From NCBI RefSeq assembly GCF_964204645.1, contig NC_134025.1, forward strand, positions 1,679,001 to 1,743,000: 64,000 nucleotides of DNA. The letters are read 5' to 3'. The position numbers and the translations under genes are program-made. Source of the stretch: Tubulanus polymorphus (Eukaryota > Nemertea > Palaeonemertea > Tubulaniformes > Tubulanidae). The notes under the pieces are model-generated. The model did not search any database, was not told where the DNA came from, and worked only from the letters and a program-made list of their open reading frames with translations. Positions 48,301-63,300 of the stretch are shown piece by piece (position 1 is the stretch's first letter; every line of letters starts with the position of its first letter).

Positions 48301-51300
48301 CATATCATCTGTGACCTGATTAGAAACAGCATTAACTGAACTTTGTTGTTTATCTTTTCCTTCCGTAATCTGCTTGTCATCATCGCCAAAGGTTTTCTGG
48401 ACCATGGCTTTAAATTTGTCGAAAAGTCCCGGTTTTTCAATTTCAGGTGGTTTGGTGTCTGATTTTTCATCGCGAAGTTTAAGTAGTAAACGATCGATAA
48501 AATCAGGTTTTGGTTTCATTTCCCGAATATTTTCTTCATTCTTTTCGTTTGATGTATGATCTGATACAGGTTTCCCCGGCACAACTTTGAAATCCATATC
48601 TCCAGTCGGAACAAGAGTTTGCGAACTGCTAGAATGATTCTTCGTCAGATCGGTATCATCATTTATATTAGCCAATGTTATTTGTTCTATTGCGTAATCA
48701 TTTTCACTTATCTTTTCCTCACAATCATTTTCTTCTGGACTCAAATTGACTCCAACTGTTTCACTCACTATTTCATCATCAACTAGAATTTTCTTTTGTA
48801 CAATAGACTTCAATTTCTTCATAATTCCTTCCGACAATTGTGACTCCTCCCTTGATTTTTTCTTTTCCAAACTTTCTAATAAATAACCAGCAAACTGATT
48901 TCTAATTCTATATTTAGGAAGGATCTTTTCTTCATCTACTGGAGGTAGCTCAGAGTAATCTGTACTTGGTTCTAATTTAGTAGGAAAATCAGTCAACTCT
49001 GAAGAAAGAATATTTGCAGCATTTTCCAAGTTGTTTCTCACGGTTTCTTCATCTTTAGACGTCCGTTTTTCTGGTATTCCATATCGAGATATCTCTACAG
49101 TTATTTCAGGTTCAGCAATGTCTGATGGATTGCTGTAACTTATGGGTTCAATAGCAGGATCATAGTCTTCATGTTCCTCTTCAGACTGGTTCAATTTCTC
49201 TTCTGGACTTAAATTGACTTCATCAACTGTTTTACTCACTATTTCATCATCAACAGGAATTTTCTTACGAACAATTGATTTCAACTTCTTTATGATTCCT
49301 TCTGATAGTTTTGGCTCATCTGCCCTAGATTTCTTCTTTTCCAAACTTTCTAATAGATAACCAGCAAACTGATTTCTAATTCTGTATTTAGGAAGGATCT
49401 TTACTTCATCAACTGGAGGTAACTCAGAGTAATCTGTACTTGGTTCTAATTTACTAGGAAAATCAGTCAACTCTGAAGAAAGAATATTTGCAGCATTTTC
49501 AAAGTCGTTTCTCAAAGTTTCATTATCTTTAAATATCCGTTTTTCGGGTATTCCATATCGAGATATCTCTACAGTTATTTCAGGTTCAGCAATGTCTGAT
49601 GGATTGCTGTATCTTATGGGTTCAATAGCAGGATCATAGTCTTCATGTTCCTCTTCAGACTGGTTCAATTTCTCTTCTGGACTTAAATTGACTTCATCAA
49701 CTGTTTTACTCACTATTTCATCATCAACGGGAATTTTCTTATGAACAATTGATTTCAACTTCTTTATGATTCCCTTTGATAGTTTTGGCTCATCTGTCCT
49801 TGATTTCTTCTTTTCCAAACTTTCTAATAAATAACCAGCAAACTGATTTCTAATTCTGTATTTAGGAAGGATCATTTCTTCATCAACTGGAGTTAACTCA
49901 GAGTAATCTGTACTTGGTTCTAATTTAGTAGGAAAATCAGTCAACTCTGAAGAAAGGATTTTTGTAGCATTTTCAAAGTCGTTTCTCAAAGTTTCATTAT
50001 CTTTAAATATCCGTTTTTCGGGTATTCCATATCGAGATATCTCGGCAGTTATTTTAGGTTCAGCAATGTCTGATGGATTGCTGTAACTTATGGGTTCAAT
50101 AGCAGGATCATAGTCTTCATGTTCCTCTTCAGACTGGTTCAATTTCTCTTCTGGACTTGAATTGACTTCATGAACTGTTTTACTCACTATTTCATCATCA
50201 ACAGGAATTTTCTTATGAACAATTGATTTCAATTTCCTTATGATTCCCTTTGATATTTTTGGCTCATCTGTCCTTGATTTCTTCTTTTCCATACCTTCTA
50301 ATAAATAACCAGCAAACTGATTTCTAATTCTGTATTTAGGAAGGATCATTTCTTCATCAACTGGAGTTAAATCAGAGTAATCTGTACTTGGTTCTAATTT
50401 ACTAGGATAATCAGTCAATTTTGAAGAAAGGATTTTTGTAGCATTTTCCAAGTTGTTTTTCACGGTTTCTTTATCTTTAGATATCCGTTTTTCTGGTATT
50501 CCATATCGAGATATCTCTACAGTTATTTCAGGTTCAGCAATGTCTGATGGATTGCTGTATCTTATGGGTTCAATAGCAGGATCATAGTCTTCATGTTCCT
50601 CTTCAGACTGGTTCAATTTCTCTTCTGGACTTGAATTGACTTCATGAACTGTTTTACTCACTATTTCATCATCAACAGGAATTTTCTTATGAACAATTGA
50701 TTTCAATTTCTTTATGATTCCTTTCGATAGTTTTGGCTCATCTGTCCTAGATTTCTTCTTTTCCAAACTTTCTAATAGATAACCAGCAAACTGATTTCTA
50801 ATTCTGTATTTAGGAAGGATCTTTACTTCATCAACTAGAGGTAACTCAGAGTAATCTGTACTTGGTTCTAATTTAGTAGGAAAATCAGTCAACTCTGAAG
50901 AAAGAATATTTGCAGCATTTTCAAAGTCGTTTCTCAAAGTTTCATTATCTTTAAATATCCGTTTTTCGGGTATTCCATATCGAGATATCTCTGCAGTTAT
51001 TTCAGGTTCAGCAATGTCAGATGGATTGCTGTATCTTATGGGTTCAATAGCAGGATCATAGTCTTCATGTTCCTCTTCAGACTGGTTCAACTTCTCTTCT
51101 GGACTTAAATTGACTTCATCAACTGTTTCACTCAGTATTTCATCATCAATAGGAATTTTCTTATGAACAATTGATTTCAACTTCTTTATGATTCCTTCTG
51201 ATAGTTTTGGCTCATTTGTCCTAGATTTCTTCTTTTCCAAACTTTGTAATAGATAACCAGCAAACTGATTTCTAATTCTGTATTTAGGAAGGATCTTTAC

Positions 51301-54300
51301 TTCATCAACTAGAGGTAACTCAGAGTAATCTGCAGTTGGTTCTAATTTACTAGGAAAATCGGTCAACTCTGAAGAAAGAATATTTGCAGCATTTTCAAAG
51401 TCGTTTCTCAAAGTTTCATTATCTTTAGATATCCGTTTTTCTGGTATTCCATATCGAGATATCTCTGCAGTTATTTCAGGTTCAGCAATGTCTGATGGAT
51501 TGCTGTAACTTGTGGGTTCAATAGCAGGATCATAGTCTTCATGTTCCTCTTCAGACTGGTTTAACTTCTCTTCTGGACTTAAATTGACTTCATCAACTGT
51601 TTCACTCAATATTTCATCATCAACAGGAATTTTCTTACGAACAATTGATTTCAACTTCTTTATGATTCCTTCTGATAGTTTTGGCTCATTTGTCCTAGAT
51701 TTCTTCTTTTCCAAACTTTCTAATAAATAACCAGCAAACTGATTTCTAATTCTGTATTTAGGAAGGATCTTTACTTCATCAACTAGAGGTAACTCAGAGT
51801 AATCTGTACTTGGTTCTAATTTAGTAGGAAAATCAGTCAATTCTGAAGAAAGGATTTTTGTAGCATTTTCAAAGTCGCTTCTCAAAGTTTCATTATCTTT
51901 AGATATCCGTTTTTCTGGTATTCCATATCGAGATTTCTCTGCAGTTATTTCAGGTTCAGCAATGTCTGATGGATTGCTGTATCTTATGGGTTCAATAGCA
52001 GGATCATAGTCTTCATGTTCCTCTTCAGACTGGTTCAATTTCTCTTCTGGACTTAAATTGACATCATCAACTGTTTCACTCACTATTTCATCATCAATAG
52101 GAATTTCCTTATGAACAATTGATTTCAATTTCTTTATGATTCCTTCTGATAGTTTTGGCTCATCTGCCCTTGATTTCTTCTTTTCCAAACTTTCTAATAA
52201 ATAATCAGCAAACTGATTTCTAATTCTGTATTTAGGAAGGATCTTTTCTTCATCTACTGGAGGTAACTCTGGTACTGGTACTGGAGGTAATTTACTAGGA
52301 AAATCAGTCAACTCTGAAGAAAGAATATTTGCAGCATTTTCCAAGTTGTTTTTCACGGTTTCTTCATCTTTAGGCGTCCATTTTTCTGGTATTCCATATC
52401 GAGATTTCTCTGCAGTTATTTCAGGTTCTGCAATGTCAGATGGATTACGGTATTTCATTAATTCAGGAGTACTATTATAAGATGTTCTTCCTCTGTCCTT
52501 CCCCATATTCTGTGGGGTATAGTCTGGTATGGTTTGTACCTCTAGTTTCGATCCATTGCCAGCTTCAATTGGCTTTCTCATACTTTTCAGATTTCCCATG
52601 AATACCTTTCTTGCCTTTTGTACAATACCTGAAGGAATAAATCCCAGATCCGTACGTTTTATAGGTTTATCTGGATTGAGTATTTCCAGATTTGTGTTTA
52701 AACATCCAGAGCCATCATCATCTTTCATTATAAAAGTTGGAGCAGTTTCAGTAACTGATGTAGTGCCCTCACAGATTAAACTAGAATCATCATTTTCAGA
52801 TTCAATGTCTTTGTATTCAAAGTTATTATTGTTTGATTGAGAAACAGAAATGCCATCATCTTCATCATCACTCTCCTCAGAATCAGACATTAAAGCAGCA
52901 AAAGATTGAACTGCAGCCTGTTTCCAATCATTATCTTTTTGATCAACAGAACCGTGTTCTAATTCACGTGGAACACCAAGATTTACATTGACATTTTCTA
53001 CCATTTGCTGCAATTCATTTTCATCATTTTTATGATCAATTTTACTTATGGTTCCAGCATTGAGTTCTTTGTCTGCTGCAATGGGTTTAGAAGGTCGAAC
53101 TACACAAACACTACTCTGTCGTGAACCAATATAAAATTTCACATAAGCCTCTTCATCTGAAATTTCCTCATTAATTTCATCATCAGTTGAACTATTTATG
53201 ATATTCAACAGTTTTCCACCATCCACATCATCACCATTTTCTCGGAATCTTGAAAAACTCGCATCACGACTCGACTCAGATAAAGCGTTCACATCCGCGG
53301 ATAAAAGTGACAAATTATTGACTTCAGCTCTTTCTGGTTTTATGATATCGTCATCTAACAAAAGCTCTGATTTCTCTGCAGTCATATTTCCATTTACTTT
53401 CTCTGGTTGCGTCAGATCATATCGTATACAATTAGTATCCCTATCTTCGACTGATAATGTTAAAACAGGTGGTTGCTTAATATCTGTCTGATGCAATTCA
53501 TCATCACTGTTCTCAGCATGTGATTGTCCTAAATGATCACCGGATGTTCGGTAAATTTTTATTTTCCGTAGATCAGACTCGGACAATGGATTGTCATGCG
53601 CCATCTTCGGAATTTCTTTATTGCCTCTTTCATTTGAATCGGTCGATATGCTTCGACTGAATTTCCAAGGAAACATACTTTCTAAAAATCCTGCCTCTTC
53701 TTTAGTATTAGATGAATCCCGGGTTTTCTTGGATACTTTTTCCATTTTCTTTGAACCAACTCCGAACCGTTCCTCATACCAAGCTATTATTTCCTCTTTC
53801 ATAAACGCTTCTTGTTCCTTCTCAGAATCTTTTGTCTTTGGTTTTGTACCAAATTTATCTTCATACCAAGCACTGAAGTCATCAGTTATTTTACGCTTTC
53901 TTATTGTATCTGAAGCCACTGCTTGATTATCCTTAGGTATTGCTGGTGCATGTATCTCCATATCCACAGTTGCCTCGTCGGTTAGATTAGTATCATCTCT
54001 TGTTACTTCTGTATCTCCAGAACCATCGGACAAATTAACATCAAAATCTTTTTTCGTACCAACACCAAACTTATCTTCATACCAAGCAATAACGGTAGCA
54101 TTCATATCTCCTGTTGATCGATAGATGCCCTGAGAACCATCTCTGATCACCTCTACATCAGGATTGCTAAATTCATTGCCCATTTTGATATCAGAACTTT
54201 CTGAATTAGGAATATATATGACAGATTCCGTTGTACTCAAACGACTACGTTGAAAATAATGGTCTTCACTTTGTTCACTTTCAGTTTCAGATTGTGCCTA

Positions 54301-57300
54301 GAATTCAGATTTATCAGAAACGCACCATTATAATCATAATATAATTTGCCAATGAGTAGACAATAATTTACGTAAAACTATGCACAAAATACCTTAGATT
54401 CGTTTTCTATCTGCCCATGATCTGAATCGGCAAATCCACTGCTGTCAGACTGTAGGCTGTTTGATTGAGTCAATTTTCCTGCAAAAATAGTTACGATTTT
54501 GGAAATGAGCAGTGATGTAGCTACAACCGCAACATACGACAGCCAATCTTGCATCGCATAGAGGATAATCACTTATACATGGTAGAACTTCTATATCGTA
54601 ATCCATTTTCTGATATCTATGGTACTCTACCTAATTCAATGCTCATTGTAATAATCATGTAGTTTTCTAATGACATATGCGACGAAAGTAGAGAAAAAGA
54701 GTATAAAAACAGTGAATATGAATACATTTCATACATAACTGGTCACCACCCCTTCTTGACCCTTGAGGGTTAATCAAATAAAAGAACTCCGCTTAAACCT
54801 TACACTTCAAAGCATATTTTAGAATAACATAAAACATGGGTGAAAAAAGTTCCGTACTGAACTTTTATTCGTACGTATATACACAACTCATTTGATGTCA
54901 TGCATATTTTTTGAAGATCATAAATTTGAACAATTTACCTGTAAATGATAGATGAAGGCTAAACCATGCAATACGAATAGGAAACTAAATACTACAGGGA
55001 AAAACTACCTCACGACAGATCCTGACAATCCCAAAATGTGCATTATACATATATGAATTTACGCAGTTTAAAAGATTACTAACTATTTGCCTTGACCAGA
55101 AATGTACATGTAATGAAGGTAGAAAATCATTGGCCCAGTAAATTCTCACTACCGACTATACAACAGTTCTTAAACAGTCATTTCTAATTAATCAAAAGAT
55201 AGCAATTAAGAACCAGCTCAGTGAAGTCAAGCATGCTTTACATTTTCCAGGGTCATGCTTTGAGTGTTGAGAATTGAAAATTAGTTCTAATCGTTTAGCA
55301 GTATATCTAACTTCAGTAAGCCTCGCCAACAAATTACCTAAGGAAAACAATGGTCATAGTTTCCCCAAAAGAAGTCGCTTATATACGATACTACGTCTAG
55401 TGAGCATGCAAGGTGTCTACGGTCTAATTGTGTTAAGTTAAAAACATTACCTGTATATGTCTAAACAAAAATATCAAAGAAAAATATGGCATAGTTTTGA
55501 GAAAATTTTCATATCATCAATCTTGATATATTTTCTATCAACTAGTCATTTCAATTTGGTTTACCTCTTCGATTGTGTATGACAGGTGATAATCGGTCAC
55601 TCTGAATCTGAAAGACGAACAATTCCTCATTTACTAATACAAAATATCACTACAAAATCGATTAAAGCATCCAGATCTTACCTCTTCGAGTTCAAACGAA
55701 TCTTGCTTGCCACAAGTTGCGAAGTTATTTTCAGAGATTTCTCTTGTCAGGTCAGTTCGTGGCGCTTGTATCATTTCTCTCGTATTTATCAAGGATATGA
55801 AATCATGATTCGTATTATCCGACGATATTGTATCGAGTCGTTCAGATGAAACTACTTCACCGGCCTGACTACAGACAACTGATATCGAGGATATTTGATC
55901 AGTTCCCGGGGAACAATCGTCTCTGAAATGCTCTTCAGTTTTATTACTATCGGTGTTTGCTCGTTTCATTGACCGAGGCTCTAGAGAAACGAGATGCAAA
56001 GGTGAAGTAAATACAGGCTTCATACACCTCTCCTCATTATCCACAATCCTGTCAGATATATCCGTATTCTCAGTAAATGCCGTCGATTTATGGACGAAAA
56101 AGTCTACAAGATTCACATCTTTTAGAGATAGATTATTTACAAATTGCGGCATTTGTTTATTGTTATCGTTAATATCAGTCTCACACACCGGTAAATCAGG
56201 TGAAACTTTCAGCTCATCCGATTCTTTAGTTCTGATTAACGGTTCTATAGTCACGCGAAGTCCAACACCTTTATTCAGATTCCATATATTACATAAATTA
56301 CCATATGATTCCGTATTCAAATCACGTGTGTCAATAAAATTATCATCATGTTGAACTGTATTTGAGTCATAATCAACAATTTCATCTTGATCAAATACAA
56401 GGTTGTGACTGACTGAATCATTACTCAATCCATCACCAGTAAATAAATAACTTTCATCCTCTTCTTCGTCTGAACTAACGGCTTTCTGTCGCATCAATGG
56501 CTGGTGTCCGACGCTTTTCGAACGTTGTTTGTAATGGGTGAGTTTACTGTGAAAATCTGCTGGTCCGCTGAAAGATTTACTCAGTCCACGACCTACAATT
56601 TCACTATCGGTACTGATTACATCAGAATTCTGACTAGTTTTATCATCAACATTGAATAATTCAGATGAACACATTTCCCCCAGACTTTCACTTAATCCGA
56701 AGTCTGGTATTACGCTCTGTTCATTTTCATACGCACTCGTTAAATCATAATATCCACTAACACCACTGCTACTTTCCGATAAACTTTCTTCATCAATCGT
56801 ATCCAAATGATGAGAATTTGTATCCATTTCTAAATATTTGAAATACAGTTCTCTTCGTTCATTAGGAAGAAGTGGAGATATAGGTTCATTAGTACGATCT
56901 AGTTTCAAAGACAGTGGATCCAGTTTAGAATCATCATCGATACGACAAGATGAAACATCAACACTACTGTCCGGTGGAAGATCAGATGATTCACTGTTAG
57001 TTCTCGAGTAATACTGATATTCACCATCAATCGGGCACACATCGTTTCTATCATTAAAGACATTACACAAAACCTCCTGATCGTTTTTACAGTAATCGAG
57101 ATTTCGAGTGTGAACCATATGAAATATCTCATCAACATCAACGTCATCTGAATCACCCGTGTCCGATGAGAACTCTGAACCTAACTGCGTCGAATTCGTA
57201 GACGACCTCGAAGACTTAAACCGTTCGCGTTTTTGATGTAACTCATCGACGTCTGCCTGAACAATGCCGGCTTCGACTTTAGCTTGGATTTCGTCGTGTG

Positions 57301-60300
57301 TATTCGTCGATAATTCAGAGATGTTTACAGCGATAGTCGACGCATCGGACGGAACAGGTGACGTATTACTGTGTAAATCTATAAGAGTTCCGTCGTCTGA
57401 AAGTGAAGGGTTAAACCAGTAACCTTCCGGATAAACTACATTCTCATTTTCCTTATCCTCCATCTCCGTATTTGGACCTTCTTCGATGATAAGAAACTTT
57501 TCGACTTCGATATCCGTACTAGAATATTCTTCGTGTTTATCTTCGGACACTTTGAGATTCAATGTTTGCACCGTATTACCGAGTAGAACATTCTCCCAAT
57601 CTCGTTTTCTCATTTCAGCAATCGTATTAGGCGAACTTTGCGTCAATTCTTCATTGCGAGTTTTGTTTTTATCGAATAAGTTTTTCACCGGAACAAATAT
57701 GGGCGATACTTTGTAACCGACCGGCGACGATTTTCTAACTTTGATGTTTGTATCATTCAAATGCGTTTTCGCAATCGGACTCAAAGCCGGATGTCCTCCG
57801 GGATGTAGTAAATTTTGTGAACCGCTCCGGACCGGAGAAACTCCTAATCGGTTCATGGCTGAATTCGTCGATCGGCTCAAAAACCGTGAATCGACGTTCA
57901 GAGGGAAGATGGGAACGTGTGGATTCAGGTCCATCGAATCGATATCGAAACTCGATGAGAAAAACGTCGCTCGACTTTTCAAATTAGGATCGAGTCGATA
58001 GAAAGATCCGGTACTTCCTCGCCGGATCGCTAACAGGTATTTACGAACCGGTTCTCGATTATTAATCGCTTTTTGTACATTTTCTCTGAATAGTCGCGGG
58101 TAATGATCGTAATGGCCCTGCTCGGCGAGTACCCTCTGATTCTCCGGGTTCAGAATACTAACTAAGTCTTCGTGGGAACATGACTGATCGGATTTTCTCT
58201 TCAGAAAAACTTCGTTGAATGATTTGTCGATGTATTCATCGGGCAGCGAACAATGATCGAATCGCTGTGGTAATGTCGCCGGTTGATCGCCGAGTAATAA
58301 ATCAGAAATATGAGTTCCAATTGAGTTCTCGCTGCAGATCGAGAATCTATGATCTGAAGGAAAAAAACAGTTGAATATTAGTTCAAAACGTAAACAATTA
58401 AAACTTAAATTCTAAGTTCTTAATTTTGCGCACATTTAAAACTGAAGGATGAAATGACAGCAGAAAGAAACTACAGTCAAACTCGGACTACAGTCATCGT
58501 ATCACTATTTTTGAGACCAAATCTTTTTTTCTAAATATAAGTTGTCAACATAATAATCATCACAAATACGATGACTTGAATCAGTTCGACTACACAATCT
58601 AAATATACGAAGATTAAAAATGGTTACGAATAGGGAATAAAGAATTAAGAGAAAATTTCAAGCATGAAAAAAGTATCGTTTGAAAAAACAAAATTTCAAT
58701 GAAATATCGGCTGAAGACCTAACAGGAACATGCCACAAAATGATGTAACAGTAACTATTCAACTTATCAACATGCAATAAAATTGACTAACAAAACCTTT
58801 TGGAAACATAGATTAATCAAAAAATTTAACTACCAAAACCATTCAGAGATATCCAATTTCCAAGCAAAACATCCATAAAGATATACAAATCAACTTCCAG
58901 TATCTAATAGAGCATGCATTGAGAAGAGTTGTCAGAATTGTATTCAGCTCAAGTAATAGAAACTGTCACTATTAGTATTTGAGAATGGTTTTACCTACTC
59001 AGAACTGAAAACCTGTCAGAAATACATAGAATTTGTAGAATTCAATTTCAGAATAATGCAATCAAACATTGAATATCTGTTTGTAACATGAAAAAAGATC
59101 AAACACCGATTAACATTGCTAGCAAAAACAATAAAACTTATTTAATTACATCTGGTATTAAAAGGGGGAAATTTAAAGGGTCATAGGTTTCATAGACAAG
59201 AGACTCTCTAATTCAATTGAAGAAAAACCCTCAATTAGGAAGTGAAATTAACAATAACTGTGCCAAATACAATCAGCCATTTTCACCAAGAGCAGTTAGT
59301 TGTAACAATGGCTCATTGCAATCAAGTTGAAATCGTCAAATTCTTGTTCTACTTCATAATCATGGTTTTTTCTTCTATTCTAGAAAATAAAAACATTTCT
59401 ACCCATGCAGGGACAACTATGATAATATATTTAACATACCTTCATTATCATATTTCTATATCAATAACATTTACCAAATATTCATGGAATTCTTGTTTAA
59501 CCGCCAGCTATCGATGTAACTTAGATAAATAGCAATAATATCTATAGCCATGTCAATAATTACATAAGACTTTCCATGAATTACGTTAGATCTTTATCCC
59601 ATATCTCACATAATCCCATAAGAGCCTGCTCAATTCAGAGATGATACCAACAATATCGACTAGTTTTCAAAAAATCAAAAACCTTTATTCTTTCATCGTC
59701 AGCTTGAAAAATCAATATGACTATAAGGTGTATAAACTGGTTGGTTATTACAATACAAATATTTCAACATAAGTACATAATAAATTTCATTCATTGAAGT
59801 AAGTTCATTTGTGTATATAATCCAAATAAAGTTGTAATCGTTAAAAATGCACAAAATCTTTGAGGAAACTGAGACCAGAGCTTTTGATCGAAATCGATAT
59901 ATCTTTATCAATTTACAATGTATATGCATACATAATGAATTAGTAGACTGGTTCAAGAGCTATGTCAGGATCCACCGCCCTAACCTATAAGAGATGGGCT
60001 CCCTGGGCATTACTCAGATGACTTCATCTTCTCTATCATTTATAATCTGTGTTTGGATTATTCTATCATTATTTACTTCATATGCACGAGCATGCAAAGA
60101 ACATTGACAAAGATCCATGGATTTCTATCGAAAGCTTTGGCAAGTTTTCTATGAAAATTGCGTATTTTCAACGTATAAAATAGAACAATATAAATTTCAG
60201 AGATAAGTGTGAATTTGTTCTGTCAGCTCAAGTTGTATCTAACACACCGGTGTAAATTCAGAGATTCGTTAATAAACTTTCAGAACTAAATTATATCATT

Positions 60301-63300
60301 TTATAACATTATTTTCAATAGCAAAAAAATTGAGAAAACGATGAAAAACCCCAAAAATTGATATCATCCCTGCCATTAATGGAATACAAAATAACGTAAT
60401 TATTATAATCCTAGGAAACTAAAAACCTGATCATCAAAATATTCTGTGTGCACATTTTATATATGAATGGAAGACAATATTGGCATCACATAATAACTTT
60501 GTGTCATGAAAGGAAAAGAACTAGCAGTGAGGTACTCAAATCAGAATATCTGTTATTCTCGATCAAATACAGTCTATTACAGGCTGTTCAATATGTTTAT
60601 ATGTAAGTGAAATTCTGCTTATTTTCATACTCCATGAATAGTCTACTACACTTAGGCTTTTTTCAAATCAATTAGAGTAAAATTGAAAAATTCCCTTGCA
60701 GTCTTGAGAAAATCCATTCTCCAAGTGATTAGAAAAACCTTTAAGTAATATATGAAATTTGAGTAGACCACTAACAATAATCTACGAATGATGTCTGATT
60801 CTAATTCTACTTTTGATGAAGTATTTAATCTTTCACAGATATTTCAATGCGACCCTATTCTAATTATCTACATAATACATTTATCAATGACTAGAAACGA
60901 TTAAATCTTGGGTAGAGAGCGAGAGAGTTCAGGTTACCAAAAATCCCTAGAAATGATATCGATAAAAACCCTCATTTTCTAATGAATATAAAACAGTTTG
61001 ATTTTAGACAAGGCTACTCCCACTCATTCTTCCTATTCCTTGGATTATAAAGTGAAGGAGGACCTGTTTAGTAAAGGTCAATGGCCATCGCTAAACCAAA
61101 AAGTGCAGAATATCAGGGTTGATTGTATTTCACCTGTTGAGAGGATATGATCCCATAAATGTACGTTTCAATAAACTGTTTATATCCATTAGAAAATGAG
61201 GTTTATATTGTTATCGTTTTTATAGATAGGATTAAACAAGAGTTTCGTCAGGAGATAAATGTAACCGTTTCAATGGAACACCACTAGGTGGAGTCATCGT
61301 CGAGCCGGAAGAAATGCTCGTGACTCGTCGTTGTTGTTGTTGATTATCGTCGTGATTCGGAGATAAATCAAGAGACATCGGACGCTCGGGAGATCTTAAT
61401 CCTGCTGCACCACCGTTTATAATACACTGAGGATACAAATTAACATCGACTTCGTTGTAATCACAGTTTACTCTTTTATCATCAGCACCTTCACAAATAT
61501 TCAACGTATTGCTTAAATCGGTATAACTTCCCAGTTCGATAGCCGATGCCCGCGTTAAAGATCCTTTACGACTAGTGATCGGTTTCAGATGAGCCGAGCC
61601 CGTAGTATTTGGTTCGGGATTTCCAGAATTGACGAGTATACCTTTCAACGGACAGCACCCGTTGCACGGTACGGGTACAGATACCGTATCCGCCGACCGC
61701 GCCGCTGTATTAGCACCATTTAATTCCAGGTCCGAGGAGCAACGAATGGAATTAGATAACAGTTCGTTGTCTATAGGGGGGACATATAGTTCCCTGTTTA
61801 ATGCTTGCATGTATCTGTCTATATAAGGCTGCATAAAACGTCGAGGCACTTCATGCCATGATAAATACGTCAATAAATCTTCAAGAGTATCGAAAAAAAG
61901 ATTTTCTTGTTTACCTGATGGTGAATTCGGTCGCATAGCCGATCGTTTATGTTCGAGATATTCCTGTAGTTCTTCGTTCTCGTGTAAGAAACTGTCGAGG
62001 GAAATTCCGTTGAGGTTGGAAGGAGTGAGGAAGCGTTCCGGAATCCGTTGCGCCATATGATCGGCGAGCGCCTGAGCGCCGAAACCGAGATTCATTAGAA
62101 TTTCTTCGGGGTCACCTTTTCGCTCGTCCAACAGAACGTCGATGCTACAAAAAATTAAACACAATTAATTACTTTAAACGACGAACGGCATCCGGTAGAT
62201 TCTAGCGTTATTAGCTCAGCTGCATGCAACAAGTCCGACCTAATGAACGACCACGTTACATGAAACTGGTTATAAATACATGCATTTTCTCCCAACGTAA
62301 TTATATTATTAATACACGGTTCACGCTTGATTAAGTATATCTCAGTGTACACTAGTGTTGTCGATATGAATTACTGTTTTGTGGTCGGATTAAGAGAGGA
62401 TGTCAGGCCTAACACGGGATAATTGCTACAATTCAAACCACACCCTCCCGTCATCATCATCATCATCCTCTAATCATCCTCTGAATTTCCGGCAGACTAA
62501 CTACATCAGCGTCATCGCAGTCACTTGCCTCGATAAGTACGATCCTGAGGTTTGTAATGAGAATTCTGAACTGAAGCTGTCTCCGTGTAATCTCTTGTTT
62601 TTTAACCATGAAAGACGTTTATCAGACATTGCTTCCCGTCGAGCATTAGGAGACTGTGAAGGGGGAGGCTCCGCGGGTTTCCTAAAAAATTAAACATAAT
62701 CGAATTTATAATCGAAATATCAAAAATCCTACACTAGAAATGTTTCCTTCAGCAAGCTTGTAGTTCATTCAATGTTTCAACTATATACAGTATTGCTCCC
62801 GGAAGGTGACTATTATAAACGATAAAAGCTTCAAAGTAATATTTGTCTTAACGATTACAAATATATTTAGTTCATATTCTTACTACAAAATGAAATACCA
62901 GTATATGATAGCGAAATTCCTAAAGAGTAACAGATAGTGAAATTGAAGGATTATCAAAACCAAAACGTTTCAGATGTTTCCTAACAGCCATCAATTGGGT
63001 GTCATATTTTTCACAGATAAGCGCGTATCAATAACTCATAAATACCAGTATATCTTACACCAATAATCCTATCATTTACTGACACACATCATTTACTACA
63101 ACTAACTGACATTCATTATTTCTGTACCTTTCTTCATAATTAGAGGTAGCTTTTGTTTCCAGTTCTTTCTCTTTTCTGTCAGTCATACTTCTAGCTATAA
63201 ACAAAATGAAAACATATATATTTCAATTTCTCGTACGATACAAACTCTGGTCAGTGATATATATAACTACTATATGTATGTATTTACTATATATAACTTT

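Noticed and set aside
52529-53926. Plus-strand frames over the ITPRID-like giant exon
   Set aside because: Antisense shadows of an open frame of 2297 codons.
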